A stretch of 64,000 bases of DNA from DATFVA01 sp963745945 (GTDB taxonomy: Bacteria > Bacteroidota > Ignavibacteria > Ignavibacteriales > Ignavibacteriaceae): the NCBI GenBank assembly GCA_963745945.1, contig CAVUZG010000004.1, positions 1,550,001 to 1,614,000 of the forward strand, in the 5' to 3' direction. The notes beneath the pieces are model-generated. The model had not been told where the DNA came from, did no database searches, and was given only the letters and a program-made list of their open reading frames with translations. Shown here one piece after another: positions 56,301-64,000 of this stretch (its first letter is position 1; the number at the start of each line of letters is the position of its first letter). Both the position numbers and the translations under genes were made by a program.

Positions 56301-57574
56301 GACCATACATTCAATCCGTTAGTGTTGTTAAATTTTTTAAACCCAGACCGTTTATCGGAGGAATTATAACCATAAACCCCATTAGCTGTTCCAAAAATTA
56401 CTGAGCCGGTATTATTTTGAATAATTGATTTTACATTAACATTAGAAAGGTCATTCAATTCTTTCGCAGTATTTTTCTCATCGAAAAAATTGTTAAACTT
56501 TAATGCTTTAGGAGAAATGCAGCTAAGTCCATTTTCAGTAGCCAGCCAAATCACTCCTGAACGATCTTTCAACAATTTATTAATTTCATTACTGATAATT
56601 GATGTTGGTTCATTCTCTTTTTTTAAAAATCTAAGGGATTCCCCGCTCTCCATGTTCATCCGAACAAGTCCTCCGTAAGTACCCAGCCATAATATATTTT
56701 CATTATTAATTTTTTCTTCTACCACAGAAGCAACGCTATTTCCAAACTGTAGAGTTGGTTCTTTTAGGATTGAAATTCTTTTAAAAGTATTCTCTTTTGT
56801 ATCAAGCGAAACCAATCCGTCTGCAGTTCCAACCCACATCAAATCAGGATTTGACGTAGATTTGTTGATTAACCAGATAAGATTATTACTGAGACTGTTT
56901 TCTTCCCCTGGCTCGGAATAAAATTGTTGAAATGAATCACCATCAGATTCCGGATTAAATTTATTCAATCCATTGTAAGTGCTAATCCACAAATAGCCAT
57001 AACGGTCTTCAGCTATAAATGTCACAAAATTATTACTCAGGCTGTGCGGATTTCCGGGCTTATAACTCCAGTCTTTAAGTTCTTTTGTTTTAATATTAAA
57101 TCTGTATAGACCTGATTGATAAGTTCCAATCCAGATTATACCATTTTTATCTCTGAAGATGTCATTTATGCTGTTCTCTTTATAATTTTTAGATTCTATT
57201 TTCCAGTGCTCAAAAATATCTCTTTTTACATCATATCGATTTAGCTCTCCGCTTTTAGTTCCAATCCAGATATTACCTTCATCATCTTCAAACAATGACC
57301 AGATGTTATTACTGGAAATTGAATTTGAGTCTGCAGGATTGTTCCTGAATACTTTAAACTCATATCCATCAAACCGATTGAGGCCATCTTCAGTTCCAAA
57401 CCAGAGGAACCCTGTTTTGTCCTGCAGGATAGAAATTACTTTATCATTTGATAATCCGTCTTTAGTAGTATAATTAACAAACTGAAGATTTTGTGGAAAC
57501 ATGCAGAATGAAAATATTTGAAAAGCGCATGCCGCAATTACAAATCTTGAATATTTTACAATAGTAACAATCAT
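53351..57574 (-). CDS. Hybrid two-component sensor/regulator (propeller-Y_Y_Y-HisKA-HATPase-REC-AraC)
   Basis: 1407 residues, the usual size for this class. N-terminal signal or anchor, then about 14 Reg_prop units (LWFGTEDGLNRFDG, IWIGTNSGISFF) forming two periplasmic propellers to about 730, a Y_Y_Y domain (QYAYMMEGFDKDW, YTNLDPGTYSFKVKA), a membrane helix near 825-845, HisKA with phospho-His in FFANLSHEFRTPL (about 884), HATPase (NNLLSNAFKFT, DTGIGIP, GGSGIGLAL), a receiver with Asp near 1204 (LIISDVMMP) and a C-terminal AraC HTH (LSVTQIAFEVGFNSPSHFTKAFRQMF). It senses an extracytoplasmic ligand and binds DNA directly. Position suggests control of the four downstream cargo genes (inference). 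Confidence 0.94.
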   Translation of the reverse strand: MIVTIVKYSRFVIAACAFQIFSFCMFPQNLQFVNYTTKDGLSNDKVISILQDKTGFLWFGTEDGLNRFDGYEFKVFRNNPADSNSISSNNIWSLFEDDEGNIWIGTKSGELNRYDVKRDIFEHWKIESKNYKENSINDIFRDKNGIIWIGTYQSGLYRFNIKTKELKDWSYKPGNPHSLSNNFVTFIAEDRYGYLWISTYNGLNKFNPESDGDSFQQFYSEPGEENSLSNNLIWLINKSTSNPDLMWVGTADGLVSLDTKENTFKRISILKEPTLQFGNSVASVVEEKINNENILWLGTYGGLVRMNMESGESLRFLKKENEPTSIISNEINKLLKDRSGVIWLATENGLSCISPKALKFNNFFDEKNTAKELNDLSNVNVKSIIQNNTGSVIFGTANGVYGYNSSDKRSGFKKFNNTNGLNVWSTTVDSSDDLWIGTYGQGLKHFNLKNEILNNFVIESPTFKTSAFDYIKSLYLDRNELWVGFWGGGLARLNTLTGKYKIWITESGNSKSISYNDVWAIHKDSKGRLWIGTNGGGLNLFEDSEGGIFHRWIDIEDKSKQLNSNSIYSIYESGKEKKSESNGETILWVGTSSGLNKIKIKNTPRLYDLNSYNIEVTNYSDQNGLADNAVKSILEDDNGNLWIGTNSGISFFDVEKSSFTNFSNSDGIMGNEFNSGSAFYSKDGVMYFGSVDGLNIFNPELIKQSAYIPPIVINDFQIFNKHVNIVEGSPLNQSILEAKEIILPYSQNVFSFQFSALDYNSPKSVQYAYMMEGFDKDWIYTRGRRFVTYTNLDPGTYSFKVKATNSDGVWSENFKSLSVIINQPWWRTGWAYAFYLLLIVLGIFTARKIETNRTKLRNELKMREFEAKKQRELENMKARFFANLSHEFRTPLTLIRGPIEELINKQAGENQEEYFQLIQRNSEKLQGLIDQLLELTQLENASMPLKAKQENIVSLLRGLLYSFESLAKQKNIRLSFDSQSDELICWIDRDKLEKIINNLLSNAFKFTLSNGEISISVNRTAGTGRESAEVKISDTGIGIPREKLNRIFDRFYQVDDTSRKHYGGSGIGLALVKELIDLHKWEISVESDLGRGTTFSLMIPLGDSYLSENQKMIPEITNVSEDETFEQGETAVDKSDSFEKEIEQEIEETNKLLSDKSLILVVEDSEDVRNYLKSLLKNDYRVNEAVNGEDGLRKSAEVLPDLIISDVMMPSMDGMEFCKKIKTDLQTSHIPVILLTAKASPESMLEGLETGADEYLTKPFSSKELLVRIKNLLEQRRNLREKFSKEIKIDSSAVAVTSLDNEFLQRAFNIAEKNISNMDFDTESFAKEMFLSRSQLHRKLVAVTGQGPGEFLRTIRLKRAAAMILEKRLSVTQIAFEVGFNSPSHFTKAFRQMFNCLPTEFIEKNNS

Positions 57575-57807
57575 GGGGTAAAGTTAGTTATGAGTATAAT
57601 TTTCGGCAAGTGGGGGTCACAGGAAAAGTGAAAAAATCAATAATTACTCTATAAATTTAAGCTGATTAACTTTAACAAAGTAACCTGCTGAAAGTTATGT
57701 TGATAAAATCCGCTTATCAACTTGAAATCCCAATCATCAGTTTTATATTGCTTACGTAATATTGCTTGTTTAATTTAAGTTTCAATTCTGAACAAATACT
57801 TTTAAAG

Positions 57808-58725
57808 ATGATATCTGTAAAAGACATTACAAAAAAGTTTCCAGCCACAACAGCTCTCGACACTATTTCAATTGAGATAAAAGAAAAAGAATTTTTTGGA
57901 TTACTCGGACCTAATGGCGCGGGAAAATCCACTTTAATGAATCTACTCATCGGGTATCTTGATTCCGATGAGGGCGAGATACTAATTGACGGTGAAAAGA
58001 TGAGCACAGGTTCTTTGGCTTTAAGAAAGAAAATAGGACTGGTTCCGCAGTCGCTTGCTCTTTATGAAGATATATCTGCCAAAGAAAACATGGAGATATT
58101 CGGTTCATTCTACCAGATAGATAAAAAGCAGTTACGGTACACAATTGCAGATAAGCTGAAAATGGTAGGATTGTTTGATAGAAAAAATGATAAGGTAAAA
58201 ACCTTTTCAGGGGGAATGAAAAGAAGACTTAACCTGGCAGCTTCACTTCTTCACGATCCGAAAATAATTCTTTGCGACGAACCAACAGTTGGAATTGATC
58301 CCCAGTCACGCAATGCAATTTTTGATTTTCTGGAATCCCTGAATGATGAGGGCAAAACTATTATTTACACCACGCATTATATGGAAGAAGCAGAAAGACT
58401 CTGTAGCAGAATTGCGGTAATAGATTTCGGACATATTATTTCCGTTGGTTCTCTCGAAGAACTCTTAAAAGGTCTCGAATATCGGCAGTCGATTTCATTT
58501 GTAAAGAACACTCAAACAGAAAAAAATATCAATTCATTTAATACCTTTGGAACAATTATAGACGAACATGATAAATTTGAACTGCATCCGGAAGATGGAT
58601 TAATACTTTCTGAATTTTTTAAGAAAGTTGAGGAAAGCGGAATCAATTATTCATCAATTAACATCGGGAGACCCACACTGGAAGCACTCTTCCTTCATCT
58701 GACAGGAAGGAGTCTGAGAGATTGA
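57808..58725 (+). CDS. ABC transporter ATP-binding protein
   Basis: 306 residues from the ATG at 57808; a TTG at 57766 extends the frame by 14 residues that do not belong to the fold. Walker A GPNGAGKST, Q-loop VPQSLALYEDISA, signature FSGGMKRRLN, Walker B IILCDEPTVGID and H-loop TTHYMEE are all intact, so it should hydrolyse ATP. The sequence resembles the NatA/CcmA/DrrA-type ATPases of ABC-2 exporters, with a C-terminal accessory region. It overlaps the permease gene by four bases, a translationally coupled pair. Confidence 0.93.
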   Translation: MISVKDITKKFPATTALDTISIEIKEKEFFGLLGPNGAGKSTLMNLLIGYLDSDEGEILIDGEKMSTGSLALRKKIGLVPQSLALYEDISAKENMEIFGSFYQIDKKQLRYTIADKLKMVGLFDRKNDKVKTFSGGMKRRLNLAASLLHDPKIILCDEPTVGIDPQSRNAIFDFLESLNDEGKTIIYTTHYMEEAERLCSRIAVIDFGHIISVGSLEELLKGLEYRQSISFVKNTQTEKNINSFNTFGTIIDEHDKFELHPEDGLILSEFFKKVEESGINYSSINIGRPTLEALFLHLTGRSLRD

Positions 58726-60044
58726 ACAAGATATTAAGTCTTATAAAAAAAGATTACATCCTTTTCTGGCATGATAAAGTTGCAGTTGGTTTAACATTTA
58801 TTGTACCCGCAGTACTAATTTTATTATTCGGTTCAATCTTTGGCGGCTCCGGTGCGGATGCAAGTGGAATCCGGTTAGCTTTTTTAAATCAAAGCGATAC
58901 AAAAATTTCGAAAAAAATTGAATCGACTCTGGACACTACAAAAGCTTTCCAAATGATAAAATTCTACACTGATGACGAAGGCAAAGAGGTTCCATTTGAT
59001 ACGGTTTCAATTAAGGATTATATAATTAAAGGAAAAGCGTCTTCAGCTCTTGTAATTCCGGTGGATGCTTACACTGATACTTCCTTCGGTTTAAAACTGA
59101 AGTTTTATTATAATCCGAAGAATGAACTTGAGATGCAGATTGTACAGGGCCTGCTTCAGCAGACAGTGATGACACAAATTCCTGAAATATTTAACCAGAG
59201 TATGATGCGTCGCTCGGAAGAATATCTCGGTAAAGATAAAGGGACTAAATTCAATAAGAAACTTGCTTCTGTAATAAGTGAGTATTTCGGGGTTGATACT
59301 TCCAAAATTCTTCGGCAGGGATTTTACAATACAGAAAATGACACAACAAATACTGATTCGTCTTCAAAAAACAGTGCGTCAAATTTCTTTAAAAATATTG
59401 TAAAGCTCGATAAAGAACAGCTTGTTGGAAAAGAGGTTAATAACCCTGGAGCAACAAGAAGCGTGGGAGGCTGGGCAATGATGTTTTTACTTTTCAGCAT
59501 AACTGCTTCCGCCACTTCTCTCTTTGATGAAAGGAACTCAGGAGTAACACTAAGAATATTATCGGCTCCCGTTTCCAGAACAGATATTCTATGGAGCAAA
59601 TACCTCTATAACATTTCGCTTGGAATAGTTCAGCTTTTAATTCTTTTCTTTGCCGGATACCTGTTTTTCAATATTAATATATTTACAAACTTCGGAAATC
59701 TTTTACTGGTGATAATTTGTTCCGCAGCTGCTGCAACAGCTTTTGGAATGGTGCTGGCAGCTTTTAGTAAAACTACTGCCCAGGCTAATGGGCTTGGAAC
59801 TTTCCTGATATTAACTATGAGTGCTATTGGCGGAGCGTGGTTCCCTACTTTCATCCTCCCGCCGTTTATACAAGTGTTAAGTAAATTTACAATAGTTTAC
59901 TGGTCTATTGAGGGATTTCTACAGGTTCTCTGGAACGGAGCCAGCCTGGTCGAAATTTTACCAACTGTTGGTATTTTGCTTGGAATCGGCATTTTAGTGA
60001 ATGCTGTAAGTTTCTGGAGATTTAAAAAAGGCGACATTTTTTGA
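58722..60044 (+). CDS. ABC-2 type exporter permease
   Basis: 440 residues from a TTG that overlaps the stop of the ATPase gene (TTGA). Layout of ABC-2 membrane proteins: one N-terminal helix (about 22-42), a large extracytoplasmic domain (about 45-255, DASGIRLAFLNQSD ... VVNNPGATRSV region), then five helices (FLLFSITASATSLF, ILFFAGYLFF, LLVIICSAAAATAFGMVLA, LGTFLILTMSAIGGAWFP, C-terminal). Family members export drugs, sodium, lipids or polysaccharides; no HlyD/membrane-fusion gene is adjacent, so the substrate is not indicated. Confidence 0.9.
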   Translation: MNKILSLIKKDYILFWHDKVAVGLTFIVPAVLILLFGSIFGGSGADASGIRLAFLNQSDTKISKKIESTLDTTKAFQMIKFYTDDEGKEVPFDTVSIKDYIIKGKASSALVIPVDAYTDTSFGLKLKFYYNPKNELEMQIVQGLLQQTVMTQIPEIFNQSMMRRSEEYLGKDKGTKFNKKLASVISEYFGVDTSKILRQGFYNTENDTTNTDSSSKNSASNFFKNIVKLDKEQLVGKEVNNPGATRSVGGWAMMFLLFSITASATSLFDERNSGVTLRILSAPVSRTDILWSKYLYNISLGIVQLLILFFAGYLFFNINIFTNFGNLLLVIICSAAAATAFGMVLAAFSKTTAQANGLGTFLILTMSAIGGAWFPTFILPPFIQVLSKFTIVYWSIEGFLQVLWNGASLVEILPTVGILLGIGILVNAVSFWRFKKGDIF

Positions 60045-60113
60045 GATCCGGAAAATCTTTCAATTGGTTAAGAATTAATTAGGTAATAAGCATTTTTTAT
60101 CGTATGTTTCTTG

Positions 60114-60140
60114 TCCCGCTATCTAAATGGAGCGGGATTA
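60114..60140 (+). terminator. Hairpin between the ABC pair and the RRM gene
   Basis: 7-bp stem TCCCGCT (60114-60120) / AGCGGGA (60131-60137), 10-nt loop, then TTATTTG. It could terminate the ABC operon or form part of the leader of the RRM gene 33 bp downstream. Confidence 0.5.
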
Positions 60141-60170
60141 TTTGTAATAACATTTAAAGGACTAATTTAA

Positions 60171-60422
60171 GTGAGTACTAAATTGTTTGTGGGTAGTTTA
60201 CCCTGGTCAATAGATGACCAAAAACTGCAGGAAGCTTTTGAAGAACACGGTGAAGTGGTTTCAGCAAAAGTAGTAAAAGACCGTGAAACCGGTAGATCCA
60301 GAGGATTCGGTTTTGTAGAAATGGAATCTGAGGAAAGTGCAACCAAAGCAATATCTGCTTTGAATAATGCAGAACTCGGTGGTAGAAATATCGTTGTTAA
60401 TGTTGCTAAACCACGTACATAA
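60171..60422 (+). CDS. RRM-type RNA-binding protein
   Basis: 83 residues from GTG, with AAAGGA at a nine-base spacing. A single RNA recognition motif fills the protein: RNP2 LFVGSLPW at the start and RNP1 RGFGFVEM near residue 45, beta-alpha-beta order intact, ending VVNVAKPRT. Small single-RRM proteins of this kind occur in cyanobacteria and many FCB bacteria, often cold- or stress-responsive. The glycine-rich tail seen in some relatives is missing. It binds single-stranded RNA; targets unknown. Monocistronic between two hairpins. Confidence 0.92.
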   Translation: MSTKLFVGSLPWSIDDQKLQEAFEEHGEVVSAKVVKDRETGRSRGFGFVEMESEESATKAISALNNAELGGRNIVVNVAKPRT

Positions 60423-60437
60423 TATTTAGCCGGTCTC

Positions 60438-60468
60438 AAAAGCGTTCTTATTCAAGAACGCTTTTTTA
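60438..60468. terminator. Rho-independent terminator, probably bidirectional
   Basis: Perfect 12-bp stem AAAAGCGTTCTT (60438-60449) / AAGAACGCTTTT (60454-60465), 4-nt loop, T-run on the plus side and A-run on the other. It separates the RRM gene from the convergent ligase gene. Confidence 0.92.
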
Positions 60469-60480
60469 TTTTAAACCCTC

Positions 60481-62208
60481 CTATTCTTTCACAACAATCT
60501 TATCTTTTTTAACGAGATACCTTTTAATCTTTTGTGTAGTGGTTTTTTCGAATTCTTCAGTTCTTATATAAAATTTTCTTATCTGTTTATGCAAAATGAG
60601 CTGACTGTTAACTTTCTTTATTTCACCATCTACTATCTGTCTTATCAGCTTATCATCTATTTCAACATTATGATGTTCTGAATATTCAATAAATGCATCT
60701 GCATCTGTTACAATCTGAGCAGCAATAATTTCATCGTGCTTTTCATCCTCTTCACCATAAACAAGGGATTCCATTATATATGGACTACGATTTAAAATAT
60801 CTTCTATCTCTTCGGGATAAACATTTTCACCTGTTCTCGAAATGATTACATTCTTTTTTCTTCCCATAAGATGAAGAAAACCATCGTTGTCTATATACCC
60901 TAGGTCGCCGGTTTTAAACCAGCCGTTTTCGAAAACTTCATTTGTGAGAGTTGGATTTTTATAATAGCCAAGCATTATACTGGCTCCTTTAGCCCATACT
61001 TCTCCAATCCCTTCAGGTGAAGGAGCATTAATTTTTATCTCAACATTTTTCAAAGGCAAACCTGCTGCAGAATCCTTAAAATTATCAATTTGATTAAGCG
61101 TAAGAATCGGAGATGCTTCTGTCAAACCGTATCCCTGTACAAAATTAAATCCAAATTCCCTTAATCCTTTTGCAACTTTGGGATCCGGTGCTGCCGCGCC
61201 TGCAATAAATAACCTTATAGCTCCGCCGAATTGTTTATGCAGCTCTTTGAAAACTATTTTTTTTGATGACTTCAAACCGAATTTCTCGGCAAAATTTGTT
61301 GCTTTTATAAGAGGGGGCACAATCCTCGATTTAATTTTATCTTCACTGATTGCCTTGGAAATCTTCCTGAACATTTTATCGTAAATTAATGGAACCCCGA
61401 GCAGAATAGTTGCTTTAACATTCTGTATATCTTCCAGCACTGTTTTCAAAGATCTTGCGTAATGTGCAGAGGCTCCTTTAAAAAGCGGGCACAGGAAACC
61501 GCAGGTACACTCATAAGTATGATGTATCGGGAGTACAGAGAGAAACCTGTCTGTATCAACTATCTCTAACATACTGGTCATCGACATTAAGTTTTCAGCA
61601 ATGTTTTTCTGGCTTAACATTACACCTTTTGCCCTGCCGAGTGAGCCGGAAGTAAAATTAATTTCCCCCATCTCTTCTGTGTTTAAAGGAGGGAGTGAAT
61701 CCTGTGAAATTATTTTCCCTTTATTTATAAGTTCAGCCATGGAATGAAATCCATTTTTCTCTGCCTGCAGATCCATGTTTACAAAAACCTTCAATTTCTT
61801 CAAGAGATCTTTTTTATCTCTCATCAGTTCATCATAGCTGTTTGAAAAGACAATAGCTTCAGTCTCGGATTCATGTAAAATATTAATTATATCTTGTTCG
61901 GGAAGATTTTTATCAATTGGGACAACTACAAAATTAAATGTCATTCCTGTCAAATATGCAATTCCCCACTGAACCCGGTTTTCACTTATTAAAGCAAGAT
62001 GAGCTCTTTCTGAAAGTCCAAGTTCTTTTAATGAATTCCCAAATCTAAGCACATCTTCCAGAAGCTGACTGAAAGTAACTCTACCGATTGGAGTATTGGA
62101 GAGATCTTCAAGTGCAATTTTATCATGATATACACGTGCAGATCTGAAAAGCATATCCCTTATGGAAGTTATCTGAGGAACGTCATAATATTTAATTTCT
62201 GTTTTCAT
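60481..62208 (-). CDS. AMP-binding (long-chain acyl-CoA synthetase-like) protein with variant P-loop
   Basis: 575 residues; GGGGAG four bases before the ATG. The ANL fold is clear: GYGLTEASP, the hinge region GWFKTGDLGYIDNDGFLHLMGRKKN, and PEEIEDILNRSPYI. Acyl-CoA or acyl-ACP synthetases activate a carboxylate with ATP. The adenylate-forming P-loop at 185-195 reads FTSGSLGRAKG rather than TSGTTGxPKG, and the A10 lysine segment is TTTQKIKR rather than TxxGKIxR. The catalytic Lys is kept, but these changes could alter rate or substrate. No acyl carrier or thioesterase gene adjoins it, so the substrate is open. Confidence 0.88.
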   Translation of the reverse strand: MKTEIKYYDVPQITSIRDMLFRSARVYHDKIALEDLSNTPIGRVTFSQLLEDVLRFGNSLKELGLSERAHLALISENRVQWGIAYLTGMTFNFVVVPIDKNLPEQDIINILHESETEAIVFSNSYDELMRDKKDLLKKLKVFVNMDLQAEKNGFHSMAELINKGKIISQDSLPPLNTEEMGEINFTSGSLGRAKGVMLSQKNIAENLMSMTSMLEIVDTDRFLSVLPIHHTYECTCGFLCPLFKGASAHYARSLKTVLEDIQNVKATILLGVPLIYDKMFRKISKAISEDKIKSRIVPPLIKATNFAEKFGLKSSKKIVFKELHKQFGGAIRLFIAGAAAPDPKVAKGLREFGFNFVQGYGLTEASPILTLNQIDNFKDSAAGLPLKNVEIKINAPSPEGIGEVWAKGASIMLGYYKNPTLTNEVFENGWFKTGDLGYIDNDGFLHLMGRKKNVIISRTGENVYPEEIEDILNRSPYIMESLVYGEEDEKHDEIIAAQIVTDADAFIEYSEHHNVEIDDKLIRQIVDGEIKKVNSQLILHKQIRKFYIRTEEFEKTTTQKIKRYLVKKDKIVVKE

Positions 62209-62346
62209 TTTCTCCCCGCAATTATTTTGTTCAGATACAATTTAACTAACCCGAACTATTTATATTATTACATTAACAAGAACTAATAATATTTTTGCAA
62301 ATAAAATTATTGGCAGGTTCTGCCGGATTTATTTTAACTCTTAAAG

Positions 62347-64000
62347 TTAAGATACAGACTTCAGTTTATCCAGAACACGCCGACCTGTTTCAGCTACATT
62401 TTCCAGGGTTATTCCATATTTTTCCATTAGTATTTTTCCAGGGGCAGATGCTCCGAATTTCTCTATACTGACAGGCTCGCCTGCATCGCCAAGGTACTTA
62501 TACCAGCACTGACTTACACCGGCTTCAACGGAAACCCGTGCTTTAATATCAGGTGGAAGAATTAATTTCTTGTAAGCAATATCCTGCTTCTCAAATAGTT
62601 CAAAGCTTGGAAAGCTTACGACTCTTACTTTTACTCCTTCTTCCTCAAGAATTTCTGCAGCAGTAAGAGATACCGAAACCTCTGAGCCTGAAGCCATCAG
62701 AATAAGCTCTGCATTAGGTGTATCTTTCAGAATATATGCACCCTTCGAGAGGTTTTCGGCAGAAGCATATTTTTTCTGATCAATAACAGGAAGTCCCTGC
62801 CTTGTCAGAATTAAAAGAACGGGGCTTCCTTTATGTTCAATAGCAGTTCTCCATGCGGCAACTGTTTCGTTTGCATCTGCAGGACGTATTAGTACTAACT
62901 TTGGAATAGTCCTAAGTGCTGCAAGATGCTCGATAGGCTGGTGTGTCGGACCATCTTCTCCGAGACCAATACTATCGTGCGTAAAAACATAAATGGGTTT
63001 TATCCCTGAAAGAGAACCAAGCCTTATAGCAGGACGGAGGTAATCTGAAAAAATCAAAAATGTTCCGCCATAGGGAATAACACCTCCGTAAATAGCCATT
63101 CCATTCAGAATAGAAGCCATTCCATGTTCACGAATTCCAAAATGAAAATTTCTTCCGCCTCTGTTAGATGAATCATAATTTTTATAATCTTTTAAATAAG
63201 TATTATTAGAAGGAGCCAGATCAGCGGAACCGCCGATGAGAGTTGGCAATGATGAAGCAATTGCATTAAGGACTTTTCCAGATGCTGCACGGGTTGCAAT
63301 TTTTTTACCATCATCTTCAAACAATGGCAGCTTTGATTTCCATTGATCTCCAAAATCTCCGCTCATTACAGCTGTAATCTCACGAGCATCATCAGGATAT
63401 TTAACTGAATATTCTGAAAAAAGTTTATTCCAGTCTTCCTCATATTTATTAAACTGATCCTGAAGCGATGAAAAAAGTTTGCTGACTTCTCCCGGCACAT
63501 AAAATGTTTTATCTTCAGGCCAGTTAAGATTTATTTTAGTCAGTCTGACTTCCTCTTCTCCCAAAGGTGAACCGTGAGCTTCCGAAGTATCCTGTTTATG
63601 AGGGCTTCCATAACCTATGTGTGTTTTTGTAATAATTATTGAAGGCTTGTTTGATTCATTTTTAGCGGCAACCATAGCTGATTCAAGTGCTTCTGAGTTA
63701 TTTACGTCATCAACTTTCTGAACATGCCAACCATAGGCATCAAATCTTTTAGCTACATCTTCGGTAAATGAAAGATCAGTAGAACCATCAATTGTAATTT
63801 TATTATCATCATAAAAGAAAACCAGTTTTCCTAATTTTAAATGTCCTGCAATAGAAGCTGCTTCGTGAGAAATTCCTTCCATCAAATCGCCATCGCTACA
63901 AATTCCATAAATAAAATGATCAATTATTTTTATATCATCTTTATTGAACATTGAAGCGAGATAAGATTCTGCAACAGCCATTCCAACAGCGTTGGCAAAT
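62347..64000 (-). CDS. tkt: Transketolase, N-terminal end outside window
   Basis: The frame stays open to base 64000 and reads FANAVGMAVAE there, so the first part of the gene, with the N-terminal substrate-binding His residues, lies beyond the window. About 551 residues are visible of the family's roughly 660. Seen: thiamine diphosphate site CSDGDLMEGISHEAASIAGHL ... FYDDNKITIDG, the pyrimidine domain GGSADLAPSN, FHFGIREHGMASILNGM with the cofactor-activating Glu, THDSIGLGEDGPTHQP and the C-terminal domain. It moves two-carbon units between sugar phosphates in the pentose phosphate pathway. It lies upstream of the ligase gene on the minus strand, 138 bp apart. Confidence 0.95.
   Translation of the reverse strand, partial: FANAVGMAVAESYLASMFNKDDIKIIDHFIYGICSDGDLMEGISHEAASIAGHLKLGKLVFFYDDNKITIDGSTDLSFTEDVAKRFDAYGWHVQKVDDVNNSEALESAMVAAKNESNKPSIIITKTHIGYGSPHKQDTSEAHGSPLGEEEVRLTKINLNWPEDKTFYVPGEVSKLFSSLQDQFNKYEEDWNKLFSEYSVKYPDDAREITAVMSGDFGDQWKSKLPLFEDDGKKIATRAASGKVLNAIASSLPTLIGGSADLAPSNNTYLKDYKNYDSSNRGGRNFHFGIREHGMASILNGMAIYGGVIPYGGTFLIFSDYLRPAIRLGSLSGIKPIYVFTHDSIGLGEDGPTHQPIEHLAALRTIPKLVLIRPADANETVAAWRTAIEHKGSPVLLILTRQGLPVIDQKKYASAENLSKGAYILKDTPNAELILMASGSEVSVSLTAAEILEEEGVKVRVVSFPSFELFEKQDIAYKKLILPPDIKARVSVEAGVSQCWYKYLGDAGEPVSIEKFGASAPGKILMEKYGITLENVAETGRRVLDKLKSVS

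Noticed and set aside
57766..57807. TTG start extending the ABC ATPase by 14 residues
   Set aside because: The extension is not part of the nucleotide-binding fold and the ATG at 57808 directly precedes the conserved first strand.

Overview
The window reads as an AT-rich chromosome segment from an Ignavibacteria-like member of the Bacteroidota/Chlorobi (FCB) lineage. The main grounds are eight intact proteins ending in a type IX secretion (T9SS, Por-type) C-terminal sorting domain with the NYPNPFNP motif, a DUF5916 outer-membrane protein, a TonB-dependent receptor with a carboxypeptidase-like N-terminal domain, a tricorn protease homologue and a Bacteroidota-style hybrid two-component regulator. 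I found no rRNA, tRNA, CRISPR array, transposase, integrase or phage gene.

Layout. 1-8460: two secreted T9SS cargo proteins (the first cut by the window edge) and a DUF5916 protein, separated by long repeat-bearing intergenic DNA. 8566-15754: housekeeping and accessory singles (lipoprotein, TfoX-like protein, M29 aminopeptidase-like protein, MscS channel, secreted alpha/beta hydrolase, small membrane proteins, esterase). 15910-17768: a compact operon of ECF sigma factor, anti-sigma-like membrane protein and lipoprotein with two TonB C-terminal-type domains, with an ECF-type promoter in front and a terminator behind. 17844-24927: a secreted GH85 endo-beta-N-acetylglucosaminidase, then a DUF4892/OmpA protein, an unknown membrane-anchored protein and an SBBP-repeat T9SS protein. 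24967-31473 (minus): a frame-broken HerA-like ATPase, an OmpA gene remnant, a Ser/Thr kinase with TPR repeats and its ECF sigma neighbour. 31943-46083: TonB receptor, unknown secreted protein, SDR/DUF2867 protein, frame-broken tricorn protease, FAD monooxygenase, frame-broken TPR-LuxR regulator, two unknown secreted proteins and an AhpD-like protein. 46244-57574 (minus): a remnant sorting domain, a small membrane protein, a lipoprotein, four consecutive T9SS cargo genes and a 1407-residue hybrid sensor kinase. 57808-64000: an ABC exporter pair, an RRM RNA-binding protein, an AMP-binding ligase and a partial transketolase.

How the parts fit. The recurring theme is export to the cell surface (eight T9SS cargos, TonB receptor, DUF5916 barrel, lipoproteins) and envelope-linked signalling (two ECF sigma factors, one beside an anti-sigma factor and one beside a receptor-like kinase, plus the hybrid two-component protein next to four cargo genes). 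Three long genes are each broken only by single-base insertions, seven in all, while the rest of each frame is clean. That is either recent decay or a sequencing/assembly artefact and should be settled before calling them pseudogenes.
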